Source: Embleya hyalina (GTDB taxonomy: Bacteria > Actinomycetota > Actinomycetes > Streptomycetales > Streptomycetaceae). Taken from it: a DNA stretch of 64,000 nt. Of this stretch, positions 8,647 to 17,141 are shown piece by piece (position 1 is the first letter of the stretch; every line of letters begins with the position of its first letter). The position numbers were made by a program, and so were the translations under genes. The notes beneath the pieces were generated by a model. That model was not told the DNA's origin. It made no database searches and saw nothing but the letters and a program-made list of their open reading frames with translations. Where the stretch lies: the NCBI RefSeq assembly GCF_003967355.1, contig NZ_BIFH01000014.1, positions 62,001-126,000 of the forward strand. The letters run 5' to 3'.

Positions 8647-9942
8647 TCACGAACCGCTCCCCAGCGGCAGCCGCGCCACCACCTCGTAACCGCCGCCGGG
8701 AATCGGCCCGTCGGCGAACTCGCCCCCCAGCATGGCCACCCGCTCCCGCATGCCGAGCAACCCGTGCCCGCCACCCGCCGCACCCGCCGCGGCCGCGACG
8801 TCGGTGGCCGGCGGCGCGGTATTGGCCACCCGCAGCGCCAACCCGGTGGCCTGATACCCCACCTCGACCCGGATCGCCGCGCCCGGCGCGTGCCGCAGCA
8901 CGTTGCTGAGTGCCTCCTGCACGATCCGGAACGCGGACAACTCGACCCCCGGCGACAACGGCCGGCGCTCGCCGGTGATCCGGGTGTCCACGTCGACTCC
9001 GGCGCCGCGTACGTTCTCGACCAACTCGGGCAATCGCTCCAGGGTCGGCTGCGGCGTGTGCCGCATGCCGATCGACAGGTCGTCCTCGGAGCGCAACACC
9101 CCCAGCACTCGACGCAGTTCGGCGAGCGCGTCCACCGCGTTCGTGCGGATGCCGGCCAGATTCTCCCGCAGCGCGTCGGACGGGTCGTCCACCAGGTGCG
9201 GCGCGACCTGCGCCTGGATCGAGATCACCGACATGTGATGAGCCACCACGTCGTGCAACTCGCGGGCGATCCGGGTGCGTTCCTCCAGCAGGGTGCGCCT
9301 GGACCGTTCCTCGGCGGTGAGTTCGGCCTGCGCCACCAACTGGTTCCGGGCCACCCCGCGCCCGCGCAGCGCCGCGCCGACCAGCACCGTGACGGAGAAG
9401 ATCAGCGTGGCCTGGTAAAGATCGGGGTTGTGCACCGGCGCCGCGGCGACCGTGCACACCGCGCCCACCAGGACGCTGATCGCCAGCGCCTCGGCGGCGA
9501 TCCTCGGGCGCATCCGCAGGGCCAGCACGAACAACGCGGCGGCGTGCAGCGCGAGGCCGGTCCCGGTCCACGGGTACATCTGCGGCGAGCGCGGCTTCGC
9601 GAGCACCGCGATCAGGACCATCGTCACGGTCACCGCCCACCAGGCCGGCAGCGGCCGCCGCACCGCGTACACCACGGCCAGCGGCGGGATCGACCCCAGC
9701 ACCACCCCGGGCCCCTGACCCAGGCCGTATTGCCAGATGGCCTGGTTGATGCCGAGGATGCCGGTCGGGAACACCGCGAAGGCGACCAGCAGCACCATCG
9801 CCGGTTGCCAGTCGCGCCACCCGGGAGGCAGCGGGTCGGGCCGCGCCCTCCACAGGTCGTCACGGAGGGTGCGGGGCACCGCGCGCAGTGCCGGTCCGAT
9901 TCGGCCCCCGCGCCCCTTTCGCACCTGATCGACTCCAGACAC
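8647..9942 (-). CDS. Membrane sensor histidine kinase (HisKA_3)
   Basis: The start is a GTG at 9942 with GGAGG 6 bases upstream, giving 431 residues. A basic N-terminal tail leads into five to six membrane helices (about residues 50-190) with very short loops, so the signal is probably membrane-borne. The dimerisation/phosphoacceptor helix is RIARELHDVVAHHMSVI. The ATPase domain has the N-box FRIVQEALSNVLRHA and the glycine loop GGGHGLLGMRERV. It pairs with the response regulator immediately downstream in one operon. The stimulus cannot be told from the sequence. Confidence 0.94.
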   Translation of the reverse strand: MSGVDQVRKGRGGRIGPALRAVPRTLRDDLWRARPDPLPPGWRDWQPAMVLLVAFAVFPTGILGINQAIWQYGLGQGPGVVLGSIPPLAVVYAVRRPLPAWWAVTVTMVLIAVLAKPRSPQMYPWTGTGLALHAAALFVLALRMRPRIAAEALAISVLVGAVCTVAAAPVHNPDLYQATLIFSVTVLVGAALRGRGVARNQLVAQAELTAEERSRRTLLEERTRIARELHDVVAHHMSVISIQAQVAPHLVDDPSDALRENLAGIRTNAVDALAELRRVLGVLRSEDDLSIGMRHTPQPTLERLPELVENVRGAGVDVDTRITGERRPLSPGVELSAFRIVQEALSNVLRHAPGAAIRVEVGYQATGLALRVANTAPPATDVAAAAGAAGGGHGLLGMRERVAMLGGEFADGPIPGGGYEVVARLPLGSGS

Positions 9943-10100
9943 ACCGTACCTCCGCCGTCCGGGCGAGCCGATGTGCGACCGCGCCCCGGCGTCGAAACTA
10001 CGCACCACCCGTGCCCGCCGGCGTCCCGCCGTGGAGCCGTCCCGTCGAGTGGCTCCGAGGTACTACGGGTATGACGGCCGGGACCCGGCCGTCATACCCC

Positions 10101-12269
10101 TCAACCGGGCTCCTTGACGCCCGCCAGCATCCCCTCGATGCGGTCCGGCGGCCCGGGGCGGGAGAAGTACCACCCCTGCCCCGCGTCGCACCCGATCGCC
10201 CGCAACCGCTCCGCCTGGACCGCCGTCTCGATGCCCTCGGCCGTCACGGTGAGTCCGATCGCGTGCGCCAACTCGACCAGCGAGGCCACGATCCGCCCGT
10301 CCACCGGGTCCGAGTCGCCGGGCTGGCGCAGGCCCTCGACGAACGAGCCCGCGATCTTGAGTTCGCACACCGGCAGTCGGCGCAGATAGGCCAGGTTCGA
10401 GTAGCCGGTGCCGAAGTCGTCGATCGCGATCCGGATGCCCATCGCGGCGAGTTCGCGCAGCCGTTCCAGCGGACCACCGTCGGTGGACATGATCTGACTC
10501 TCGGTCAGCTCGAATTGCAGCCGGCCCGGATCCAGGCCGGTCTCGGCCAGCACCCGCTCCACCTGCCGTACCAGGCCCGGTTCGCGGCACTGGCGTTCGG
10601 CCAGGTTGACGCTGATGAACGGCGCGCTGTCCGGCTCCAGGTCCTGCCAGCGGCGCGCCTCGCGGCAGGCCTGTTCCAGCACGTGCATGCCCAGCGGCAC
10701 GATCAGGCCGGTCTCCTCGGCCAGGCCGATGAAGCGGTCCGGTCCGACCAGGCCGTTGCGCGGATGGCGCCAGCGCACCAGCGCCTCGACGCCGAGCACG
10801 CCGCCGTCGGCGAGGGACACCAGCGGCTGGTAGTCGACGTAGAACTCGCCGTGATGCAACGCGGCGGGCATCTCCGCGGACAGCGTGTAGCGGGCCACCT
10901 CGCGGTCGTTGCGGTCGGTGTCGAACACCGTCCACCGGCCGCGGCCGTCGGACTTGGCCCAGTACAGCGTTATGTCGGCCGCCCGCAGCGTGTCCGCCGG
11001 GCTGGTGCCGGCCACCGGCCGCTCGACGATGCCGATGCTCGCGGTGACCGTCAGATCGTGGCCCCGGATCCGGAACGGCTCGCGCAGCGCGGCGAATACG
11101 CCGTCGGCGAGCGCCACCACCTGGCCGGTCCCGGTGGAGTGCTCGACCAGGATGACGAACTCGTCGCCGCCCATCCGCGCCATCAGATGCCCGGCCTGGC
11201 CCGCGTATCGACTCAGCCGCCGGGCGACCGCGACCAGCAACTGGTCGCCGACGTCGTGCCCGAGGCTGTCGTTGACCACCTTGAACCCGTCCAGGTCCAG
11301 ATAGCACAGGCCGACCCGATCGCCCGGGCCCGGATGCTCGAAGGCCGCGGTCAGTCGTTCGACGAACAGCGCGCGGTTGGGCAGCCCCGTGAGTTGGTCG
11401 TGCATCGCCTGGTGGCGCAGCCGGGTGTGCAGGCGGTGGCGGTCGGTGACGTCCTCCAGCATGCAGACCTGGTACTCGGGGTTGCCCTTGGAGTCACGGA
11501 CCAGGGAGAGCGACAGGTGCGTCCACAACGTCTCGCCGTCGGCGTTCTCGAACTGCTTCTCCAGCGCGAAGTGATCGCGCTCACCGGTGACCAACTCGTC
11601 GTAGAGCTTCCACATGTGGTCGGTGTCGCCGGCGTGCATGAACTCGCGGACCTGCCGCTTGCACATCTCCTCGACGCTGGCCGCGAACATGGTCGTCATC
11701 GCCTGGTTGACGTCGATCACGTTGCCGTCGACGTCGCCGATCCCGATGCCGATCGCGGCCTGGTCGAAGACCGCCCGAAAGCGCGCCTCGCTCGTGTGCA
11801 GCGCGTGTTCGGCGTTGTCCCGCGCGACCAGGACGGCGGCGTGGATGGCCTCCTGCTCGTCCAGCGTGCGCCGCCGCAGCGCCTCCGCGTAGCCCGCCGC
11901 GAGCGCCCCGGTGAGCGCGGAGACCCGCTCCAGCCAGACGTCGGGATCGTGGCCCTGGGCGGCGGCCTTGGCGCGCAGCACGGGCCACCAGGGGCCGACC
12001 AGGCCCAGTGTGCGCTCCAGCGTCCCGCTGCCGGTGAAGTGTTGCCCGACCAGCGACGCGCCGACCTCGCGCGCGATCGCGGGGTCGAACGGATCGGAAC
12101 GCAGCGCGTGGGCGAGGCGCTCGGCCTGCCCGCGCAGGTACTCCTCGATCTCGGCTCCGCTCAACGGGACGAAGCTGGTGCCCTCGATGGTGCGGGCCCA
12201 GTCGCGGGCGAAGCGGCTCAGCGACCCCTCGGCCTCGTCGAAGCGCGCGTCGTCCGTTCCGCCGCTCAC
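10101..12269 (-). CDS. PAS-GGDEF-EAL cyclic-di-GMP enzyme
   Basis: The protein has 722 residues from a GTG at 12269 with GGGGAG 6 bases upstream; a longer frame to 12509 has no start support. Order: a ~150-residue helical N-terminal region, a PAS domain (FRAVFDQAAIGIGIGDVDG), GGDEF (MARMGGDEFVIL, active-site motif intact) and EAL (GVEALVRW, ELTESQI, DDFGTGYSNLAYL, TAEGIET). It could both make and degrade c-di-GMP. The usual KID-RSFV segment of EAL reads KIAGSFV, so the conserved Asp is lost while the Lys stays. The architecture resembles Streptomyces CdgA/RmdA proteins; it is cytoplasmic, with no membrane segments. Confidence 0.93.
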   Translation of the reverse strand: MSGGTDDARFDEAEGSLSRFARDWARTIEGTSFVPLSGAEIEEYLRGQAERLAHALRSDPFDPAIAREVGASLVGQHFTGSGTLERTLGLVGPWWPVLRAKAAAQGHDPDVWLERVSALTGALAAGYAEALRRRTLDEQEAIHAAVLVARDNAEHALHTSEARFRAVFDQAAIGIGIGDVDGNVIDVNQAMTTMFAASVEEMCKRQVREFMHAGDTDHMWKLYDELVTGERDHFALEKQFENADGETLWTHLSLSLVRDSKGNPEYQVCMLEDVTDRHRLHTRLRHQAMHDQLTGLPNRALFVERLTAAFEHPGPGDRVGLCYLDLDGFKVVNDSLGHDVGDQLLVAVARRLSRYAGQAGHLMARMGGDEFVILVEHSTGTGQVVALADGVFAALREPFRIRGHDLTVTASIGIVERPVAGTSPADTLRAADITLYWAKSDGRGRWTVFDTDRNDREVARYTLSAEMPAALHHGEFYVDYQPLVSLADGGVLGVEALVRWRHPRNGLVGPDRFIGLAEETGLIVPLGMHVLEQACREARRWQDLEPDSAPFISVNLAERQCREPGLVRQVERVLAETGLDPGRLQFELTESQIMSTDGGPLERLRELAAMGIRIAIDDFGTGYSNLAYLRRLPVCELKIAGSFVEGLRQPGDSDPVDGRIVASLVELAHAIGLTVTAEGIETAVQAERLRAIGCDAGQGWYFSRPGPPDRIEGMLAGVKEPG

Positions 12270-12461
12270 CCTGTGCTCCCCATGGTGGTCCAGCGCCGGT
12301 CGGCTCCCCGGCACGCCTGGAGCCACACGCCCGGCGCCCACGATGGTCGATCCACCGCCCCACCTTTCCTCCTCGGGGGCGATCCGCCACCGCGCAATGT
12401 CGGTGCGGTCGCCTCTCGGACGAGCCGGCCACAATCCCCAGCGGCCGTGTGAACGAGCCAC

Positions 12462-12481
12462 ATCACCCGTTATCACCCGTT
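12462..12481. repeat. Tandem direct repeat of ATCACCCGTT
   Basis: Two exact head-to-tail copies lie about 195 bp upstream of the c-di-GMP enzyme start. Each carries a TCACC element like the half-site of the developmental repressor BldD, whose known targets include several c-di-GMP genes. The spacing and orientation are not canonical, so the BldD link is only a suggestion. Confidence 0.35.
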
Positions 12482-12687
12482 CGGACGAGCCGGATGATAC
12501 GTCCGGCACGTCCCGACGATCGCGTGATCATCGTTGACGGTATCCGCCGCGGCGCGGAAACGTCTTGCAGTTGGACACGGCGCGAGGAGCATCACTCCGG
12601 AGAGGGACAGGTGGTGCGCGCGGGTCCGTACCGAATTGTGGCGTACGCCCTCGTACTCCGGCGCACGCAGGGCGCCCGACGCGATGA

Positions 12688-12702
12688 CTGACGGACCATC
12701 AG
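12688..12702. promoter_or_regulatory. Imperfect palindrome CTGA-C-GG-A-CC-A-TCAG
   Basis: The CTGA/TCAG and GG/CC arms are symmetric around one base. It resembles TetR-family operators and the palindromes at 19593, 31139 and 58214. It lies 107 bp before the ADP-ribosylglycohydrolase start. Confidence 0.4.
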
Positions 12703-12808
12703 GTTGTTGCCCCCGGGTAACGGTACGCTCTACCGGCTCGCGTCGGCGAGTCGGGGCGCGGCCGCGACCGGCGTTCGGCGACCCGTCCGGAGAGAGGATG
12801 TGGTCCCG

Positions 12809-13663
12809 ATGATGGTCGAGTTGGCGGTGGGCGACGCGTATGGCGCCGGGTTCGAGTACGCGGAGCGTTCGTTCGTCACGCGAGGCAACACACTCGCCGG
12901 TTATGTGCAGCATCCCCGTCATCGTGACGTGCTGCCGGGTCGATATACGGACGACACGCAGATGAGTATCGCGGTCGCCGAGTGGTTGCTCGGCGACGAT
13001 CGCGGAATCCCGACCCTGGCGGAGCTGTTCGTGCGGGCGTACAAGCGGGATCCGCGCGCCGGATACGCGCGGGGGTTCCGGGGCGTACTCGAGGAAGTCG
13101 CCGACGGCACAGGGCTCCTGGAGGTGCTGCGGCCGGAGAGCGACAAGAGCGGCGCGGCGATGCGGGCGGGCGTGATCGGCCTGCTGCCGGACCGGGACGA
13201 GGTGCGGCGCACGGCGGCGCTCCAGGCCCGGATCACCCATCGCACGCCCGGCGGGATGACCTCGGCCGCGGCGGCGGCACTGGCGGTGCACTACTGCCGG
13301 TACGGGCTCGGCCCGATCGCCGGGCTGCCGGGTTGGTTGGCGGCGAACCTGCCCGCGTCCACCGGTCCGACGGTGTGGACCGAGCCGTGGCGCGGCAAGG
13401 TCGGCTCGGCCGGGATGGACAGCACCCGCGCGGCGGTCACCGCGCTCGCGGCGCACACCGGCACGGCCGCGCTCCTGCGCGCGTGCGTCGCGTACACCGG
13501 CGACGTGGACACGGTGGCCACCATCGCGCTCGCGGCGGCGAGTTGCTCGGCGGAGTACGCCCAGGACCTGCCGGGCGAACTGCTGACCGGCCTGGAGGAC
13601 GGCCCGTACGGCCGGGATTATCTCGCGGGCCTGGACGCGCGGTTGACGGCGCGGTTCGGCTGA
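12809..13663 (+). CDS. ADP-ribosylglycohydrolase family protein
   Basis: The protein has 284 residues. The ATG at 12809 (or the adjacent one at 12812) sits 10 bases after GAGAGAGG. Family motifs are present: VGDAYGAGFEY near the N-terminus, YTDDTQMSIAVAEWLL (the metal-binding DDT), and near the C-terminus AYTGDVDTVATIALAAAS (the second Asp pair). It should hydrolyse ADP-ribose from a protein, nucleic acid or small molecule using two Mg ions. It is a single cytoplasmic domain. It lies 1.4 kb from a NUDIX-containing operon, which makes an ADP-ribose-related neighbourhood possible but unproven. Confidence 0.92.
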   Translation: MMVELAVGDAYGAGFEYAERSFVTRGNTLAGYVQHPRHRDVLPGRYTDDTQMSIAVAEWLLGDDRGIPTLAELFVRAYKRDPRAGYARGFRGVLEEVADGTGLLEVLRPESDKSGAAMRAGVIGLLPDRDEVRRTAALQARITHRTPGGMTSAAAAALAVHYCRYGLGPIAGLPGWLAANLPASTGPTVWTEPWRGKVGSAGMDSTRAAVTALAAHTGTAALLRACVAYTGDVDTVATIALAAASCSAEYAQDLPGELLTGLEDGPYGRDYLAGLDARLTARFG

Positions 13664-13735
13664 GCCGGGCGCGGGGCGAAAGTCCGGCGAAAGAGCGCCT
13701 CGGCCGCGTTCCGAGGGGTGGGGCGGCCGAAAACA

Positions 13736-13767
13736 CGAGAGGCCCCCGGCGAACCGGGGGCCTCTCG
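13736..13767. terminator. Bidirectional hairpin terminator
   Basis: A perfect 14-bp stem (arms 13736-13749 and 13754-13767) closes on a CGAA tetraloop. It lies 7 bp beyond the mature 3' end of the minus-strand tRNA and 72 bp after the plus-strand ADP-ribosylglycohydrolase stop, so it can serve both. Confidence 0.8.
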
Positions 13768-13773
13768 TCTGCC

Positions 13774-13849
13774 TGGAGCCCCAATACGGAATCGAACCGT
13801 AGACCTTCTCCTTACCATGGAGACGCTCTACCGACTGAGCTATTGGGGC
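13774..13849 (-). tRNA. tRNA-Thr (anticodon GGU)
   Basis: The minus strand folds as a full cloverleaf: acceptor GCCCCAA/TTGGGGC, D-arm GCTC/GAGC, anticodon stem TCTCC/GGAGA with loop ATGGTAA, and T-arm TACGG/CCGTA with TTCGATT. The anticodon is GGT, reading ACC/ACU as threonine. The discriminator base is followed by an encoded CCA. No integrase or flanking attachment repeat was found. Confidence 0.97.
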
Positions 13850-13968
13850 CTGCGCGGCGAAAACTTACCGGATCTGCGTTCGGTCTGCCAACTTGATCCG
13901 TTCGGGTCGCCGGCCCGGCCCGGGAGCGGTGCCGCGCCCGGGTTCGCGCCCGGCCCCCGAAGCGGTGC

Positions 13969-14790
13969 TCACCACTCGCCGGGGCTCATCGTGAAGTGCG
14001 CGTAGGGCACCGTCCAGACCACCTCGCCGGCGGCCTGCGCGGCCTCGTCGTAAGCCGTGCCGTGGTCGCTGGTGACGATCGCGAAGCACGGCCGGCGGCA
14101 GCTCATCGCGCGAAACAGCCGGCCGATGTGCCGGTCCACGTATTCGAGCGCGGCCGCGTGCGTGTCGCGGGTGTCGCCGTCGGCGGCGGTGGCGCCGGGG
14201 GTGTGGAACCAGTTCGGGTGGTGCACGGCGGCGACGTCGACGAGCAGGAACAACCGGCGCTCCGGGTCCAGGCCGCCGACCACCAGCTCGGCCCGGGCGA
14301 CCTGGGCCTCGAAGGAGATCGGTGAGGTGACGCCGAGTTCGGGGTCCCAGTGGCTCTCGGCGAACATCCCGGGCAGCACCGAGTCGAGCGCGCCCTGCTT
14401 GTCGAAGCAGCCGACCCCGCCGATGCACGCGGTGTGGTAGCCGGCCTTGGTCAGCGCGCTGGGCAGGTCCGGGGTGTCGAACAGCCAGGTGTGCGCGCCG
14501 GTCGTCTCGGTGTCGCCGAGGCGGGAGGCGAACAGGCGCGGGTGCGGGCCGGGTCCGTCCGGGGTGGGCAGGTAGCCCGCGAGGAACGCGGTGTGCGCGG
14601 CGAAGGCGAGGCGCGCGGGGGTCTGCCGGCGCTGCCAGCCGCCCTCGGGCAGGACCCGAGCGAGGTTGGGCAGCCGGCCGGCCGCCGCGAGCTCGACGGC
14701 CACGTCGTACCGCAGCGCGTCGAGCGTGACGAGCAGTAGGTCCTGCTCACCCACGACGGCGTTCATGTCGGGATCGGTCATATCGGACAT
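13969..14790 (-). CDS. STM4013/SEN3800-type hydrolase (alkaline-phosphatase superfamily)
   Basis: The protein has 273 residues. LLLVTLDALRYDV near the N-terminus supplies the first metal Asp, and VTSDHGTAYDEA near the C-terminus the Asp-His pair, as in sulfatases and phosphodiesterases. TPARLAFAAHTAFLAGYLP occupies the nucleophile region. The family normally sits with STM4011, 4012, 4014 and 4015 partners; none is present here, so this copy is solitary. The ATG at 14790 is used; a second in-frame ATG at 14781 has AGGTGG better spaced. No signal peptide is seen, so it is probably cytoplasmic. The substrate is unknown. Confidence 0.85.
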   Translation of the reverse strand: MSDMTDPDMNAVVGEQDLLLVTLDALRYDVAVELAAAGRLPNLARVLPEGGWQRRQTPARLAFAAHTAFLAGYLPTPDGPGPHPRLFASRLGDTETTGAHTWLFDTPDLPSALTKAGYHTACIGGVGCFDKQGALDSVLPGMFAESHWDPELGVTSPISFEAQVARAELVVGGLDPERRLFLLVDVAAVHHPNWFHTPGATAADGDTRDTHAAALEYVDRHIGRLFRAMSCRRPCFAIVTSDHGTAYDEAAQAAGEVVWTVPYAHFTMSPGEW

Positions 14791-14934
14791 GCCACCTGCT
14801 CCGCTTCTGCTCGGGTGTTCGGGAGCCGCCGCCGGTGGCCCGCACGCGGGCGGCGAATGGATCGCCCATGCCTACCAGAGGGAGGGGACTCTTCGAGGGA
14901 TAACCCCCTCGCCGGTTCGGATCCGGCCGTGTAT

Positions 14935-14973
14935 GTTGTTCTCAGGTTAAGAAGATCTCAATCGGAGAACAAC
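14935..14973. promoter_or_regulatory. Inverted repeat before the NUDIX operon
   Basis: GTTGTTCTC (14935-14943) and GAGAACAAC (14965-14973) form perfect 9-bp arms 21 bases apart. They lie 83-121 bp before the NUDIX start in an otherwise non-coding stretch. The first operon gene encodes an NrtR-like NUDIX/winged-helix protein, so this is a natural candidate for its own operator. Confidence 0.5.
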
Positions 14974-15055
14974 TGTCGAGTCGGTGTCGGGAACGTGAAC
15001 CGACGGGGCTGCGTCCGACGTGCATCGCAATGAGCGCATGGGAGGGAATCGCGAT

Positions 15056-15982
15056 ATGGCCGACACCGCCACCACCGAACGCGACTGGCTCGCGTCCTAC
15101 GACCCCAGGGCCTTCGAGCCGATCGCGGTGACCGTCGACATCGTCGCGCTGACGATTCGTCAACTCGGCCCGCAGGCCGGGGCGACGGTCGATCCGGAGG
15201 GCGACGCGGGGGGCGACGCGCAGGCGGGGGCGGAGCCGGGGGCCGGGCCGGAGGCCGGCGGGGGAGCCGGTGAGGGAGCCGAGAGCGCCGCCAAGGCGCT
15301 GCACGTGCTCCTGGTCCGGCGCGGCGAGATGCCGTTCGCGGGCCGCCTCGCGCTGCCCGGCGGCTTCGTCCGCCCGGTGATCGCCCCGGACGGCACCCGG
15401 CACGAGGAGGACCTCGCCGAGGCCGCCGAGCGCGAACTCGCCGAGGAGACCGGGCTCGCCGCCGGCACCCGACTCGACCGGCTCCACCTCGAACAGCTGG
15501 GCACCTACGGCACGCCCGGGCGCGACCCGAGGATGCGGATCGTCTCGGTCGCCCACCTCGCCTTCGCCCCGGACCTGCCCGACCCGACCGCCGGCGGCGA
15601 CGCCGCCCACGCGCAGTGGGTGCCCGTCGCCGACGTCGACCCGGCCGAACTGGCCTTCGATCACGCGCGCATCCTCGCCGACGGCCTGGAACGCGCCCGC
15701 GCCAAGCTCGAATACTCGCCGCTGGCCACCGCGTTCGCGGGCGAGGAGTTCACCGTCACCGAACTGCGCGAGGTCTACCAGGCGGTGTGGGGCCGGCCGA
15801 TGCACGCCGGCAACTTCCACCGCAAGGTGCTCTCGGTACCCGGCTTCGTCCGGGACACCGGCGCCACCACCGCCCGCGGCGGCGCGCGCGGCGGGCGCCG
15901 CGCCCGGCTGTACCGCGCGGGCCCCGCACGTCTGCTGCACCCGGCGCTGCTGCGCCCGTCCCCGGAGGAGGACTCCCGATGA
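15056..15982 (+). CDS. NUDIX domain / winged-helix protein (NrtR-like)
   Basis: The ATG at 15056 follows GGAGGG and gives 308 residues. The NUDIX core spans about 20-210 with LALPGGFV and the catalytic block EDLAEAAERELAEETGL, so the box looks active. Two insertions are notable: a Gly/Ala/Glu-rich stretch (~45-80) and extra residues inside the NUDIX box. The C-terminal ~90 residues (FTVTELREVYQAVWGRPM, NFHRKVLSVPGFV) match the winged helix of NrtR-type regulators, which sense ADP-ribose and control NAD genes. It may be enzyme, repressor or both. Its TGA overlaps the next ATG by 4 bases, implying translational coupling. Confidence 0.88.
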   Translation: MADTATTERDWLASYDPRAFEPIAVTVDIVALTIRQLGPQAGATVDPEGDAGGDAQAGAEPGAGPEAGGGAGEGAESAAKALHVLLVRRGEMPFAGRLALPGGFVRPVIAPDGTRHEEDLAEAAERELAEETGLAAGTRLDRLHLEQLGTYGTPGRDPRMRIVSVAHLAFAPDLPDPTAGGDAAHAQWVPVADVDPAELAFDHARILADGLERARAKLEYSPLATAFAGEEFTVTELREVYQAVWGRPMHAGNFHRKVLSVPGFVRDTGATTARGGARGGRRARLYRAGPARLLHPALLRPSPEEDSR

Positions 15983-17133
15983 CCAGGACGCCCGGCACCA
16001 CCTCGACCGGCCCCACCACCTTCGACGACGCGCTCGATCTGCTGACCGGCGCGCCGGACCCGCAGGGCGTCTTCGGGCCCTACGACGGCACACCCGAGGC
16101 ATGTCTGCGGGCGGGCAACCGCACCTATCGGCTGCTCGCGCGCCTGCTCCACCCGGACACCGCGCCGGCCGACCGCCGTGCCGAGGCCGCCGCCGCGTTC
16201 ACCCGGCTCGGCGAGTCGTGGAACCGCTATCAACAGGACATCACCGGGGTGACCGGCCGTCAGGTGGTGATCACCACCAAGCGCCGGGTCTACTCGGTCG
16301 GCGGCGAGCGGGCGAGCGGCGACATCGCCACGCTGTACAAGGTCAACTACCGGGCCGAGGACGACGGCGAGGCGCGGGCGCTGCTCAAGCTGCCGCGCTC
16401 GGTCACCGACAACGACCTGATGGAGCGCGAGGCCACCGCCCTGGAGCGGATCGCGCGCGAGGGCGACCCGGAATACGCGAACTACGTACCCCGGCTGATC
16501 GAGACGTTCCGGCATCGTGACGCCGCGTCCGGTACCGAGCGGCGCGCCAACGTGATCGAACGGGTGCGCGGCTTCCGGTCGTTGGCCGAGGTGCGCGAGG
16601 CGTACCCGGACGGTCTGGACGCGCGCGACGTGGCCTGGATGTGGCGCCGGCTGCTGGTCGCGATCGGGTACGCGCACCGCGCGGGTGTGGTCCACGGCGC
16701 GATCACCCCCGACCACGTGCTGATCCACCCGCGCGAGCACGGCCTGGTCCTGGTCGACTGGTGCTACTCGGTGCTGCTCGACGGTTCGGCCGACCCGGCC
16801 CGACCGGAGGCGATCCTGCGGGCGAAGGCGGTCGAGCACGTGCCCGCGATGATCGACCGGCACGCCGACCTGTACCCGCCGGAGATCCCGGCCAAGCAGC
16901 TGCCGGAGACGGCGGCCGACGTCTACATGGCGACCCGCTGCGTCACCGGCCTGCTCGCGCCGGACGCGCCCAAGCCGCTGTCGCGCTTCGCCCGGGGCTG
17001 CTCCCTGCCCGCCCCGGCACGCCGTCCGCACGACGCGTGGAAGCTGCTCGGCGAGCTGGACGAACTGCTCGGCAAGCTCTACGGCCCGCGCCGCTTCCGG
17101 CCGTTCGCGATGCCCACGCGTCGCGAGTCGTAG
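15979..17133 (+). CDS. J-domain-like / pseudokinase fusion protein
   Basis: The protein has 384 residues and starts inside the NUDIX stop (ATGA). Residues ~15-85 form a short J-domain-like helical unit with an intact HPD (58-60, RLLHPDTAP) and FTRLGESWNRYQQ after it. Residues ~95-340 follow a protein-kinase plan: candidate Lys137 (ALLKLP), Glu149/151, a catalytic-loop position reading VVHGAITPDHVLI, and a metal-loop LVLVDWCYS with Asp260. HRD is replaced by HGA, so the catalytic Asp is missing; this looks like a pseudokinase or an altered transferase. There is no membrane segment. A role in presenting or recruiting a chaperone is inference only. Confidence 0.8.
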   Translation: MTRTPGTTSTGPTTFDDALDLLTGAPDPQGVFGPYDGTPEACLRAGNRTYRLLARLLHPDTAPADRRAEAAAAFTRLGESWNRYQQDITGVTGRQVVITTKRRVYSVGGERASGDIATLYKVNYRAEDDGEARALLKLPRSVTDNDLMEREATALERIAREGDPEYANYVPRLIETFRHRDAASGTERRANVIERVRGFRSLAEVREAYPDGLDARDVAWMWRRLLVAIGYAHRAGVVHGAITPDHVLIHPREHGLVLVDWCYSVLLDGSADPARPEAILRAKAVEHVPAMIDRHADLYPPEIPAKQLPETAADVYMATRCVTGLLAPDAPKPLSRFARGCSLPAPARRPHDAWKLLGELDELLGKLYGPRRFRPFAMPTRRES

Positions 17134-17141
17134 GCCTGATC

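Larger units (their letters stand above)
12270..12808. other. Divergent intergenic region
   Basis: This region separates the minus-strand c-di-GMP gene from the plus-strand ADP-ribosylglycohydrolase gene. I see no convincing gene in it. It holds a tandem 10-bp direct repeat (12462-12481), an imperfect palindrome (12688-12702) and a possible -10 element TACGCT at 12724-12729 for the plus-strand gene. Confidence 0.6.

Noticed and set aside
13774-13849. tRNA-Thr as an integration site of a mobile element
   Set aside because: No integrase, excisionase or duplicated tRNA 3' end was found in the flanks.
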